In this document: one piece after another, positions 43,598 to 54,795 of the stretch
How the letters are laid out: each line of letters begins with the position of its first letter
Position numbering within the stretch: the stretch's first letter is position 1
Assembly: GCA_047637875.1 (NCBI GenBank)
Contig: JBLJBH010000025.1
Coordinates: 19,053-83,052, forward strand
DNA from: UBA7396 sp047637875
Lineage (GTDB): Bacteria; Patescibacteriota; Gracilibacteria; BD1-5; UBA6164
DNA: 64,000 nucleotides
Direction of reading: 5' to 3'
Notes under the pieces: model-generated
Told to the model about the DNA's origin: nothing
The model's input: the letters and a program-made list of their open reading frames with translations, nothing else
Databases searched by the model: none
Made by a program: the position numbers and the translations under genes

Positions 43598-45142
43598 TTA
43601 GTAATTATTCAAAATATAATCTAATTGATTATCTAGTCATTTTTTAAAAGTTTCTTCATCAAGAACTATTTCAATATCAGGCTTTATTCAAATTTTATCA
43701 ATTCATATTTGATTTTTCCCAGTAAACCATTTTGCTATTGTATATTTTAGACTACTTCATTCATAATAAGTTTTTATAGTTTGAACTGATCATTTTCAAA
43801 AAGTATTTTCTCAAATAATTTTTATATTTGGATAATAATCTTTTAAAGTTCAAGCCATTATTTCAGAAGCTGAAGCTGTTCAAGTATTAACTAAAATAAA
43901 TATTTGATAATCCTTAAAATCAATTTTCTCAAATCAAAATGAATAATAATTAATATCATAATCTTTATATTTTACTACTGCCGTTTTTTCTCATTTTTCT
44001 ATAAAATAACTAAGCATACTGGTAGCTTGTTCTAAATATCATCAAGGGTTATTTCTCAAATCTATAATAAGTTTTTTGACTTGAGATTTTTTTAATTCAT
44101 CTAAAGAATTTGTAAACTCGTCAAAAACCTTTTCTCAAAACATTTTTATTTGAATATAAAAAAAGTCGTTATTAATCTTTTTATATTCCACATCTTTTAT
44201 AATAATTTTATCTCTAATAACTTCTATTTCAAAATTATTTCCATCTCTTAAAATAATAAGTTTTACTTTTGTTCAAGCAGGTCATTTTATCTTCGAAACA
44301 GCTTCAGTAATAGTAGTTGATTTTATAATATCGAAATCATTTATTTTAACTATTATATCTCATCATTTAAGTCAAGATTTTTCAGCTGGAGATCAAACTA
44401 TAGGTGATATAATTTTTAAAATTCATGGTTTTTCCATATCAATATAAGCTCAAATTCATTCAAATTCTCAACTTAAAGAATCATTAAAATCTTTAGCTTC
44501 TGAAGGTGGGAAAAATACACTATATTTATCTCAACTTCAATTAGCCAAACCTTCGATTCATCAGTAAATTATATTATTTTTATCTAATTTTTCACTTTCT
44601 AAATGTTCAAAAATCATTGTATAATAAACATCAAAGAAGATTTTCATTTTTTCTTTTTCTTCTTGAGTTTGAAAAATATCTAAATAACTTTCTAAACTAT
44701 CTGGATAATTTTCTTCAGGTGATTCAATAACACTTTTAACCATAATTAAATCCGAAACTTTTACATTTCTTGATTTTAATATATTACTATTTACATCACT
44801 TATAAAATCATATCAAGTTATATATCTTATAATTGTAAAAAATTGATGTGCATTTATTTTTGACTTTAAATTTAATTTTGATTTTTTATTTGGAATAGCT
44901 CAAGTATAAACAACTTTTTGCATATTTTTATAACTTTTATCTGTTTTTTTTATATCAACATAATAAAGCTCTATATAATTATAACTTTCTGGAATATTAG
45001 TTAAAATATGATCTGCAATAAATTCAAAAACAACTCATCTTGAAGGTTCTTGATCTAATTTATCTTGATTTCAAAATGAAAAATTAATTCAAAAGAAAAA
45101 TAAAAATATAAACACTAAAAATTTTAAAATTTTTTTATTCAT
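43598..45142 (-). CDS. C-terminal processing peptidase (S41)
   Basis: 514 residues. Signal sequence, then a long N-terminal region, a PDZ domain (PIVGSPAEKSGLKGGDIIVKI about residue 245) and the S41 catalytic core: nucleophile Ser in VNTGTASASEI and Lys in NTFGKGSVQ. CTPs trim C-termini of exported proteins. Stop lies 27 bases ahead of the transglutaminase-like start, and the short membrane protein gene lies upstream, so these may be one operon. Confidence 0.93.
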
Positions 45143-45163
45143 AAAAACATATTAAAAATAAAA

Positions 45164-45424
45164 CTATCTCATTCTAAAATCACTTGGAGCATTTGAATCA
45201 ACTCAAAACATAAATTCCAAACCTCAAAATGGATATAAAATTCACCAAACCATAAAAAAAAGTCAAAGCAAAATCAAAACTAAATAAGTTCATCAATTTC
45301 ATAAATACCTTTCTGCCCACAAAAAACTACCAGTCCATGATTTAATATTTCTTCTATATTTAATAAATACTAATCATAATCAAAATAAAAGTATTGCAAA
45401 AAATAAATCTACTAAAATATCCAT
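45164..45424 (-). CDS. Small membrane protein
   Basis: 86 residues with two hydrophobic segments (ILVDLFFAILLFGLGLVFI and GTYLVLILLGLFFMVWGIL) and a Trp-rich polar loop between. It ends GVDSNAPSDFRMR. Located between galU and the S41 protease with short gaps. Unknown function. Confidence 0.6.
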
Positions 45425-45429
45425 AAAAA

Positions 45430-46308
45430 TTATTTATCAAATAAAGATACTATTTCTTTTAAGTATTGCTTAAATTCATCTTTGGTTTCATCATTTTTTA
45501 AAGCATAATTTACTGTTGCTTTTAAAAATCCTATTTTACTTCAAGTATCATATCTAGTTCATTTAATATTTAATCCATAAATATCTTTTTCCCTCCTCAT
45601 TAATTCAAAAGCATCAGCAAGTCTTAATTCTCAATCTTTTCATAAAGGTGCTTTTTCTAAATAATCAAAAATTTCAGAAGTTAAAACATATTTTCAAATA
45701 ACTCAAGATCTAGAATTAGTTTCAGTTGATGGTGGTTTTTCTAAAAACTTTGCAACAGAAAAAGTATCTCATTCATGTTCTTTAGCTTCAATTATTCAAT
45801 AACTACTTACTTCTTTATCACTAACTGGAACTGTAGCAATTACAGGATTTGATTTTCTATAAAAAGTATCTACAAGTTGTTTTGCTGCACTTACTTCATT
45901 GTCTATTATATCATCTCAAAACAATACCAAAAATGGTTCATCTCAAATAAGATTTTTTGTTCTTAAAATAGCTTCTCAATCTCATTTTGGATAAGGTTGT
46001 CTAACATAAACTATATTAGCCATAGTATTTAATCATTTAACTTTTTTTAAATAATCAAATTTACCTCATTTATCAAGCCTTTCCTCAAGTTCAGGATTTG
46101 AATCAAAATGATCTTCAATAGCTCTTTTACTTCTTCAAGTTACAATAATTATATCTGTACATCAAGCAGAAATTGCTTCTTCTACAAGCATTTGCATAAC
46201 AGGTTTATCAATAATTGGAAACATTTCTTTAGGTAATGCTTTTGTAGCTGGTAAAAATCTAGTCCCCATTCAAGCCGCTGGAATAACACACTTTGTAATT
46301 TTCTTCAT
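45430..46308 (-). CDS. galU: UTP-glucose-1-phosphate uridylyltransferase
   Basis: 292 residues. The nucleotidyltransferase signature PAAGMGTRFLPATKALPKEM (10-29) and LVLFGDDI (near 130) are diagnostic; the EKPPSTETNSRSGVIGKYVL block and length match GalU/UGPase. It makes UDP-glucose for cell-surface glycans, which fits the flippase and glycosyltransferases elsewhere in the window. Its stop is within a few bases of the downstream small membrane protein. Confidence 0.95.
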
Positions 46309-46369
46309 AAAAAAAAGACATAAAATAAAATATGTCTTTAGTTTAATAAATTTTATATTTTTTTCAAAT

Positions 46370-47464
46370 TTAATTACAATAATAATTCTCTAATTTAAAA
46401 GGACATTTTAAGTTTTTTCATCATTTTTCTATTTTTTCACAAAATCTAGAATTAATCTCTTCAAAACCATTTATATTTTTTGTTGTAAAATTAAAAGTTT
46501 CAATTATATCTTTTCAACTTGTATCATATCTTAATTTATATTTATATTTAACACAATAAATATTTTTATCTTGAGAAAAATCTCAAAAAACTGGATATAA
46601 ATCTAAAATTTCATAACCTGCTTTTGTTTTTTCCCAGTAATTTGAAAATATTTTTAAATTACTTTTACTTGAAGATAAACAATCTTTTTTTGATAATAAA
46701 GAACAACTATCTCTAAAAAATCAATTATTTCAAAGTACAAAAAATGATTCAATTAAATTAACTCAAGTTAAACTTTTTGTAAAATCATTTCTATAATTTA
46801 TATTTTTATTTACTTCAAAAATATCATTTCAACCTTTTCAAATATAAACATTTATTTTATCTAAAAAACTATCTTCTTTATAATTAATTGTTTGAGTAAT
46901 ATCTTCAATTTCATCAAAAATAATTTTTTCTTCCATACTTTTAATTTTTTCTTCTTGTAGTTTTAATTGATTTTTTACTTCTAATTCATTATAGAAATTA
47001 AATTTTTCTTGTGAAGAAAATCCTAAAAATGATAGATAATTTTTAAAATAAAATCATACAGAAAAAATTACAAAAATTCAAATAAATACTCAAACTATTT
47101 TTTCATAATTAAAATTATTTACTTTATCTTTTTGCTTTTTTTCTTTTAAAATTTCATCTAAATATGAAAGTAATATTTTTACATTTTCTTTTCTATTATC
47201 ACATTTTTTTAAAACCAAATAACAAGCTCCCAAAGTAAGTAAAACATCTTCTTTAGGTCTTCATCAAGTTTCTTTATCAATTACTATTAAAAAATTTTCT
47301 TCAATTTTTTTATCATCTGTAAGTTCAGTTTTAGCTCTATTAATAGCTCAAAGGAATCTTTCCCATTTATCATATCAAAATATTTTCATTAATTCCCTTG
47401 CTGAATATACTTTTTCTCATCCAACTATTTTTAATTTTGATTCAAATTCTAAAATAATATCCAT
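46370..47464 (-). CDS. DinD/BRO-N-like domain fused to a membrane anchor
   Basis: 364 residues. Residues 18-105 resemble the DinD/phage antirepressor domain: KVYSARELMKIFGYDKWERF, then VLLTLGACYLVLKKCDNRKE. A membrane helix follows (about 122-145, IVGVFIGIFVIFSVGFYFKN), then a coiled coil (VKNQLKLQEEKIKSMEEKII) and a Cys-containing C-terminal domain. In DinD this domain works in the cytoplasm (RecA inhibition). Anchoring such a domain to the membrane with a probably exterior sensor is not a layout I know. It sits upstream of galU. Confidence 0.65.
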
Positions 47465-47537
47465 AAAATAAAAAAGATTAAAATATAAAATATTAGTCTT
47501 TAATTTAAAAGTTTTTTTGAAAAAATCAAATTTTTTA

Positions 47538-49178
47538 TTATATACAAATATCAATTATTTTAGCTTTTAGTTGTTTTTTTCCCATCCAAATATCTTCCAT
47601 AATATCAAAAATTATATCTATACTTTTTCTATTTTTTAATTCTTCATAATATTTTCAAAATCAAAATCATAAAGTATTAATTCCATATTTATTTTTTATA
47701 GTTATATGATCCATAGTTTGTCATAAATATTCTATTTTTTCAATTTCAAAATCACAAAACATAAAAATTGGTTTTGGATTTCATATTCAATAAGGTTTAA
47801 AATGATTTAATTTTGAAGAAAAATTAAATCAAAAATCATCTACTGAAATGACTTTATCGACACTAATAAATTTTTTATATTCTGAAAAGTCTAATTTATT
47901 AATTTCATCTGTAAATTGTTTTTGAAAATCATAAAATTTTTCTTTTGAAATACTAAATCAAGCAGCTTGTTTATGTCATCAAAAGTGTAAAAAATAATCT
48001 TTATATTTTTCTAAATATTCTACCATAGAAAAATATTCAGGACTTCTACAACTAGCGACAAGTTTTTCTCATTCATCTTTTAAAACTATTGATGGCTTAT
48101 AAAAATTTTCTGTTAGTCTTCAAGCTACAATTCATATAATTCAATGTTCAATTTTTTCACTATGATAAAAAATTATATTATTTTTAGAATCAATATTTTC
48201 CAAAGCATCCTCATAAAAGAGTTTTGTAAGTTCTTTTCTTTTATTATTTATATTTTCTATATCATTTATAACATCATCAATAGTATCTGAGTTATTTAAA
48301 ATAAGATTTACTGCTTTATATGGAGTATCAAGTCTACCGGCTGCATTTAATCTTGGTCAAATTAAAAATCAAAATATAGAAGCATCCAAATCATCATTTA
48401 TTTTTCATTCTATCATTTTTCTAATTCATTTTGAACGACTTTTCCTAATTTGTTTAAGTCATTCTAAAACTATAATTCTATTTTCTCAAACTAAAGGCAT
48501 ACAATCAGCAACAGTTCAAATAGCAGCAATATCTATAGTTTCTATTAAGTATTTTTCATATTCTTTAGCTGGGAAAAAGTCTATAGCTAAAGCTTTCATA
48601 AGTTTAAAAGCAACTCAAGCTCAACTTAAATCTTTAAAAGGATATTCACAATCTGTTCTTTTTGGATTAATAATAGCTATAGCTTCTTCAGGTATAACTT
48701 CAGGAACAGCATGATGATCAGTAATTATTACATCTATTCATAAAGATTTTGCATATTTTACAACTTCTATATCACGAGTTCAACAATCAACTGTAATAAC
48801 TAAATCTACTCAAAGAGAAGCAAGTTCATCCATAAAATAATTTTTCATTCCATATCCATCAGTAATTCTATTTGGAAGTCTATAACTTGCTTGTAATCAT
48901 ATTTTTTTAAAAAAATGCATTAAAATAGAAGTAGAAGTTACTCAATCAACATCATAATCTCAAAAAATAATTACTTTTTGTTTTTTTTCGTAAGCTTCTT
49001 TAATTCTTTTAACAGCTTTATCCATATCTTTAAGTAAATATGGATCATATAAATCTCAAAGTCATTTTTCTAATTCATTATCTCAAAATCTATTTTTCAA
49101 TATATCTTCTATATCATGCGAAATAGTATTTATATCAAATTTAATAATATTTCATTGTAAACTTATTTTTTGGTGCAT
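47538..49178 (-). CDS. recJ: Single-strand DNA exonuclease RecJ
   Basis: 546 residues. DHH-family motifs: FGDYDVDGVTS (73-83), VDCGTRD, DHHAVPE and the C-terminal DHHA1-type GHKQAAGFSI. RecJ degrades 5' ends in recombination and repair. All key Asp/His residues are present; glycines in GDYDVDG use TGA in part. The start ATG lies within the read-through extension of the small upstream gene. Confidence 0.95.
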
Positions 49179-49235
49179 TTTAAGTAAAAATTATTTTTAA
49201 TAAATTTATTATATAAAATATAGTTTTTTTGCAAT

Positions 49236-49262
49236 AAAAAAAGAGGTGCAAATTGCAACCTC
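49236..49262 (-). terminator. Terminator of the small GC-richer gene
   Basis: On the minus strand GAGGTTGCA-ATT-TGCACCTC followed by seven T. It lies 23 bases after the TGA at 49285. Confidence 0.8.
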
Positions 49263-49284
49263 AAAATATTTTTGTTCCTCATAG

Positions 49285-49494
49285 TCAGAACCTCATTTTC
49301 ACGAAGTCTACAAGATTATCAGCGACATATTGTCCATTTCTATAAACATGGTCATTTTTGTCACCAAGGTAATATCCAGAATCATTTCCATTTTTATATA
49401 TGGTTCGATCACTGCCACCTTGTGCTGACGGAACACGAATCTTCACCTTTTCACCACTACTGGTTTCAAGGCGATCTTCAAAATATGTACCCAT
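49285..49494 (-). CDS. Small protein ending at TGA, GC-richer
   Basis: 69 residues, MGTYFEDRLETSSGEKVKIR, then polar with YKNGND/YRNGQY repeats, similar to small repeat-type beta proteins; no family recognised. It has a strong AAAGGAGAGGAG ribosome site seven bases upstream of ATG, unlike nearly all other genes here, and GC-richer codons (CCG, CGC, GGC). The only nearby stop is TGA; in code 25 the frame runs another 34 codons to 49180 and passes the terminator. It sits beside a tRNA gene. Confidence 0.75.
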   Translation of the reverse strand: MGTYFEDRLETSSGEKVKIRVPSAQGGSDRTIYKNGNDSGYYLGDKNDHVYRNGQYVADNLVDFVKMRF

Positions 49495-49628
49495 TATATT
49501 TCTCCTCTCCTTTTTACAATGTAGAAATTAACTTAGGCAACAAAATATTAACACAAAATCATAAAAAATACAAAAAAATTGCTAAATTTTATTTTTTTTA
49601 TAAAATACCTTCACTTTTATGCTTATAT

Positions 49629-49706
49629 GCCTCCATAGCTCAGTTGGAAGAGCGCCAGGCCGCGAACCTGGGTCAGCCGTGGGTTCGAATCCTGCTGGGG
49701 GCACCA
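49629..49706 (+). tRNA. tRNA, anticodon GCG (probable Arg)
   Basis: A 78-base cloverleaf: acceptor GCCTCCA/TGGGGGC, D arm GCTC...GAGC, anticodon stem CCAGG/CCTGG with loop CCGCGAA (GCG), seven-base variable region, T arm GTGGG-TTCGAAT-CCTGC, and encoded CCA. GCG would read CGU/CGC arginine. Position 33 is C rather than the usual U, which is odd. It is much richer in GC than the neighbourhood. Confidence 0.85.
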
Positions 49707-49719
49707 TAAACACCTTAAT

Positions 49720-49745
49720 AAAAGCTAGTTTAAAAACTAGCTTTT
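49720..49745. terminator. Hairpin terminator
   Basis: AAAAGCTAGTTT and AAACTAGCTTTT arms, two-base loop. It follows the tRNA and also the minus-strand pilus gene, whose stop lies in it. Confidence 0.85.
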
Positions 49746-50235
49746 ATTCTCTTATAAATTCTTTTAAAACAATACTTCATCATATATTTTTGTAAATTTT
49801 TTTATAATTATATGGTAATGTAATTCATTCATTATTTAAAAAACTTATTTTAATTTTTGATAATCAAGTTAAACCTATTAGTTTTAAATTTTTAGAAACA
49901 ACTATATTTTCCTCACCATCCTTTATTAATCATTTTTGTGAAATTGTACTTCCAGAATATATTACATACTCAATTACTCAATATCACTTTGATTCTATAT
50001 TAACTTTATTTTCATTATCAAATCAAAAAACTAAATCTTCTCATTTTTTTAACATCCAAATAGAATCAGAAGAAAGAAGATATTGTTCACTTATTGACTC
50101 ATCATATATAAAATCATAATTTGTTTTTAAAATATTTTTTTGAATTTTACTTGATATAAACATAAAACTAAATGAAACAAAAAGTATCAAAAACATACTC
50201 CAAATCAAAATTGATCATTTTTTATTTTTTCTCAT
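49744..50235 (-). CDS. Pilus-assembly-like membrane protein (PilX-type)
   Basis: 163 residues. N-terminus MRKNKKGSILIWSMFLILFV has a basic leader, Gly then Ser and a hydrophobic helix, similar to PilX-type minor pilins. The rest forms strands (LVFGFDNENKVNIESKGYGV). The neighbouring PilB-type ATPase gene on the other strand supports a pilus role. No Glu+5 is present, so classic pilin assignment is uncertain. Confidence 0.6.
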
Positions 50236-50308
50236 ATTTTTTGCAATAATAATTATTATATGATATAATTTCTCTATATAAAATTAATTAAAACTAATTA
50301 TAAAAAAA

Positions 50309-51607
50309 ATGTCTCAAATTACAACTGATAATAATGATTTAAAAGAATTAATAATAAAAAAAGAAGAAAATAAAAATTATTCTTCACATAAATTTTCAGA
50401 ACTTGAAAATATTATTAAATGATTTCTATCTCGTCAAGATACTGATAACACCCTAAAAAGTCTAACTTTATGAGCATTAAATCTTTGAAGTTCAGATATT
50501 CATTATGATAATACTCCTGAAAATACAATTGTTAGATTTAGAATTGATGGAGTTTTAGTTGATATTTTTACTTTGGATAAAAAACAATATAAATTATTTT
50601 TAGAAAGATTAAAACATTCTTCAAACCTAAAATTAAATATTACAAATGTGCCTCAAGACTGAAAATATTCACTAAATATAAATGAAAGCAAAATTGATGT
50701 TAGAGTTTCTACCCTACCAACTCCATACTGAGAAAATATGGTTTGTAGAATACTTGATGCTAAAAAAGCAATTATTGATTTTGAAGATTTATGATTTTTT
50801 TGGACTACAAAAAGAATGCTTGAAAAAGCAATAAGTAAAAAAAATTGACTTATTTTAGTAACTGGACCAACTTGAAGCTGAAAAACAACAACTCTTTATA
50901 CTATTTTATCAAAATTAAATACTCGTGATAAAAAAATTATTACTCTTGAAGATCCTATAGAATATCAATTAGATTGAATAATTCAATCAGAAGTTTCTGA
51001 AAAAAATGGTTATACTTTTGAAATGTGATTAAAAGCATTACTTAGACAAGATCCTGATATAATTATGATGTGAGAAATAAGAGATAGTGAAACTTTAGAT
51101 ATAGCTACTCAAGCTTCACTTACTTGACATTTAGTTTTATCAACACTACATACAAAAAGTGCATCTGATACTCTTGACCGTTTAACAAATATGTGATTAA
51201 AACCATATATTTTAGCATCAGCTCTTGATACTATAGTAGCACAAAGACTTGTAAGAAAAATTTGTAATCATTGTAAAGAAGAAAAAACAAAATCTCCTGA
51301 AGAAACTCAAATTATAAAGGAAATGATGAAGGAAATTTGAATGAAATGAATTTCTACAGAAAATATAAAATTATATCACTGAACTGGATGTGAACATTGT
51401 AATAATAGTTGATATAAATGAAGAATTTGAATTTATGAAATATTATCTTTAAATGACAAAATAAGAAATTTAATTAGAGAATGAGAAAATACTCAAGAAA
51501 TAATTGCAGAATGAAGAAAAATGGATATGATAACTATGAAAGAAGATGGTATATTAAAAGCTTTAAAATGATATACTACTATCACAGAAGTTTTAAAAGT
51601 AATCTAA
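50309..51607 (+). CDS. pilB: PilB/GspE-type pilus ATPase
   Basis: 432 residues. Walker A GPTGSGKT (186-193; glycines coded TGA), Asp box LEDPIEYQLDG, Walker B DPDIIMMGEIRDSET, His box HLVLSTLHTKSA, and a zinc-binding-type tetracysteine CNHC...CEHC near residues 345-380. It lacks the long N-terminal MshEN domain of PilB, so it is shorter than usual. It powers type IV pilus extension and could serve the prepilin-like proteins of this window. Confidence 0.93.
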
Positions 51608-51614
51608 GTATATT

Positions 51615-52475
51615 ATGAAAAATTTGTTTTTAATATTTATATTGATATTTTTAAATATTGTTATAACAAATGCATCAAGTGATTGTGAAAATATTACTGA
51701 TGATTTTAAAAAATATGAATGTAGAAGCGAAAAAATATGTAAAAAATATGATGAAAATAAAAAAGTTTTTAACTTTGAAAAATATAAAGATGCAAATACT
51801 TATAAAGAAAGTGAAGTAAATGTTTTAGTTAGTTCAGGACTAGAAGATAAAGTAGCAAAAAAAGTAGTTTCTATTTATAAAGAAAATATGAATTCTATTT
51901 ATAAATGTGCTATAATTCAAGTTCAAAAAAATTCTATTTTAAATATAAAACAAAAACTTTTAAGTCTTGATAAAACTTGAGATATAAAAAAAAGTTTTGA
52001 ACCAAAAGTTGAAGATTTAATAAATAAACTTGATATGATTTCAAAATCAAGTCAATGTCTAAATATTGATAAACAAACTATTTTTAATAAATTAAGTATT
52101 TTAAGACAAACTACATATTTAACTTGTGATTATAGTTTTTACATGGAATATTTAAAAACTTATTATTCTGACCCGATAAATATTTTGTGACTTGATAAAA
52201 AACAAATTGAAGAAAATAATTTAGATTATGCAACAAAAGATGTAGCAAATAAAATTAAAAATATTCAAAAGAAATTAGACACTGAAGTAAATCATGCATA
52301 CAAAACTTTCCCTATTGCTTTTAATGCTTATAGTGAATATGAAAATAATTTTCCAATACATTTTTTACTAGAACTTATAAAAGAAGATTACAATATATTT
52401 AGAAATAAATTACACGAAGTTTTAAATCCTATAAATCAAGTTGTATATAAAATTTCAAATGCTATGAAAAAATAA
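51615..52475 (+). CDS. Secreted helical protein
   Basis: 286 residues with a signal peptide (MKNLFLIFILIFLNIVITNA). The mature part is mostly helical, Lys/Asn/Asp-rich, with Cys residues near the N-terminus (CENITDDFKKYECRSEKICK) and a second pair mid-way. It follows the ATPase gene by seven bases, so it is probably part of the same operon and linked to pilus assembly. No family recognised. Confidence 0.6.
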
Positions 52476-52505
52476 AAAATGAAAAGAAAATTCTTTTCAT
52501 TTTTT
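52474..52505. terminator. Bidirectional terminator
   Basis: AAAAAATGAAAAGAA and TTCTTTTCATTTTTT, two-base loop, between convergent genes. Confidence 0.85.
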
Positions 52506-53620
52506 TAATCAACATATATATATCATCTAATTGCTCTATCAGTTTTTGGAACTTTTCTAACAGTTACTTCATTTAGTTTACGATAATTCATATCTTTTAC
52601 AATAATATCGTTTGTAGTAACATCAATAACTATTCAAACATGTCAGTAAACTGGGTTGTATCATTTTCAATGGAAAACAACTATTGCTCAGACTCATGGA
52701 GTTGAACCTGTACTATGTCATTTAGCTTTTGCATTTGCTAACCAGTCTTTTGCATTTCAAGACCAGTTAACATTTTTATATTGTGCAACATACCAAGTAC
52801 AATTTCACCAATAAAATGTCCATTGTGGTTTTCTTTTTACTAAAGTATAGGCTCAATCTGTATCAACAAATTCAGAATCTCATCATTTAGCAAAACTATA
52901 TCATCATTGAGCTGAAGTATTTGTTCTTTTAGTAGTAGTAGTTTTTGGTTTTTGAGCAATTATTGGTTTTGGAACTTCTTTAACAGCTCAAGGTATAATC
53001 AAAACTTGCCCAGCTTCTATATTAAAAGAACCAGATAATCAATTTTGAGAAAGTATTTTTTGTTCATCTACTTTATATTTTTTAGCTAAAGCAGAAACTG
53101 TATCTCAAGATTTAACTTGATGTATTAGTCAAGATACAGGTGGAATTTTTATTTTTTCTCAAGGGTGAAGTATTTTTCTTGCATCAAAATTATTTGCCCA
53201 AAGTATTGAATTATTTGAAACTCAAAATTTATATGCAATTGTAGATAAATTATCTCAAGGCTTTATTTCATATTCAATTACTTCATTATATCAACTTATA
53301 TCTCTGCTTCACTCAACTATTGTATTAACAGAAATAAAAGAATCATCTGAAACTAATATTGAAGGATTTTCTGTATCAACATAAGAATCTAAGATAGTAC
53401 TTTCATCTATATCTCATCTATAAAAATCATATACTGTATTTTCATAAAAAAATGATGAAAATAATGGATATATAGGAAATAAAAACACAACCAAAAATAA
53501 AACTATATTATAATTAAATTTATGGTATAAAGATCTAAAAGGATGTATATTTCATAAATTATCTTTTAAAATTCTAGAATGTCTTTGAATTCTAGCTTTT
53601 AAATTAACTTTTGAAACCAT
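52505..53620 (-). CDS. LysM-CHAP peptidoglycan hydrolase
   Basis: 371 residues. An N-terminal membrane helix (41-57) is followed by two LysM domains (EYEIKPGDNLSTIAYKFGVS and HQVKSGDTVSALAKKYKVD) that bind glycan, and a C-terminal CHAP domain with catalytic Cys in YWGNCTWYVAQY and His in YGHVGIVIDV. CHAP enzymes cut peptide or amide bonds in peptidoglycan. It could serve cell division, or attack a neighbour's wall. Confidence 0.9.
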
Positions 53621-53670
53621 TAATTTTTATTAATAAATAAAAAGAAGTACTAAACTTTACTAGACAACAA

Positions 53671-53700
53671 AAAGAAGGTAGTATGATACTACCCTCCTTT
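53671..53700 (-). terminator. Terminator after rplU
   Basis: Imperfect arms AAAGAAGGTAGTAT and ATACTACCCTCCTTT with a T-run on the minus strand. Confidence 0.7.
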
Positions 53701-54012
53701 TTATGCTATATTTAATACTTCTAACTTAGTTAAACTTGCTCTAAATCACAAATTTCTAGTATATCTTTTTTTAGCTTTCATTTTAAAAACTCTAACTTTT
53801 TCATCTTTAAATTGTTCTAAAACTTTTACTTCAACTTTAGAACCTTTAACAAAAGGAGTTCAAACTTTAACATCTGTTCATTCTTCATCAGAAACAAGCA
53901 TAGCGTCTACTGAAACAGTATCTCCAACTTGTTTATCTAATTTTTTTACATCAATTACATCACCTTGTCTAACGATAAATTGATTTCAACCTAATTCTAT
54001 TACGGCTAACAT
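53701..54012 (-). CDS. rplU: Ribosomal protein bL21
   Basis: 103 residues. Start MLAVIELGGNQFIVRQGDVI and end KKRYTRNLGFRASLTKLEVL match bL21 (VxxGGKQY...; KRRKxYRKxxGHRxxxTxxxI). It binds 23S rRNA in the large subunit. Its usual partner gene rpmA (bL27) does not follow. Several glycines, including the second Gly of LGGNQF, are TGA, showing that essential ribosomal genes use the code too. Confidence 0.92.
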
Positions 54013-54131
54013 ATTTATATAATAATTAATAATTAAAAATTAAGTTTAAGTATAAAACTTAAAAAATAAAAACCCAAATTTTTCTTATTCTTTATGTCTT
54101 ATTTTTTTAAAAATAATCTTAATTTTTATAT

Positions 54132-54206
54132 TGGCTGGGGTGGTAGGGATCGAACCTACGAATGTCGGAGTCAAAGTCCGATGCCTTACCACTTGGCGAC
54201 ACCCCA
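54132..54206 (-). tRNA. tRNA-Gln (UUG)
   Basis: A 75-base cloverleaf on the minus strand: acceptor TGGGGTG/CACCCCA, anticodon loop CTTTGAC (TTG), T arm GTAGG-TTCGATC-CCTAC, with encoded CCA at 54132-54134. Confidence 0.95.
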
Positions 54207-54319
54207 ATATTTTTTTGCTCGTTAATTATATAAAAAAATAATATTTGTCAAAATTTTTTTGATTTTTTTTTGTTTATTTATATTATGAAAATAACTTTAT
54301 TTTTTAAACCTTTTAGCTT

Positions 54320-54778
54320 ATGATGTGAATTTTAAAATTAATTCAGAAAAGACCTAGTGATAAAATTATTTTAGTTTGAAGAATTATTTTTGGTCTTTTA
54401 TATATTTGAGTAATGTATTACAATTTAATAATTCTAAATAAATGAATTGATAGTTTATATTTATTCTGAAATGTTGAGTTAAGTATAGAACAAGTTCAAA
54501 TTGCAAAATATATAATGATTTCTTTATGAATAGTTCCAGTTTTAATGTGACTTACAAATATTTGTTTACTTAAGAAAAAATATTTAAGAATTATTCAAAT
54601 TATATTTGGTTTTGTATTATTTTACATAGCAGGAAGTATAGAAGAAAGTCCAAAACTTGATTTTGATGTACTTATATGATTTATGTGATTTTTACCACTT
54701 ATAGCTTGAATTACTTGAAAATGTATTACAAGCAAATGTATGAAATATAAAGAAACAATAACAAAAATAAGAGTGTAA
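54320..54778 (+). CDS. Small polytopic membrane protein
   Basis: 152 residues, about four membrane helices, with TGA in many helices (IGVMYYNLIILNKGID). The start MMGILKLIQKRPSDK was chosen because the upstream ATG frame stops soon. A polar stretch between helices carries a few charges. The stop lies in the following terminator. No family recognised; a DUF2892-like protein is possible. Confidence 0.55.
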
Positions 54779-54793
54779 AACACTCTTATTTTT
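54763..54793. terminator. Bidirectional terminator
   Basis: AAAAATAAGAGTG and CACTCTTATTTTT; the loop contains the stop codon of the plus-strand gene. Confidence 0.85.
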
Positions 54794-54795
54794 GT

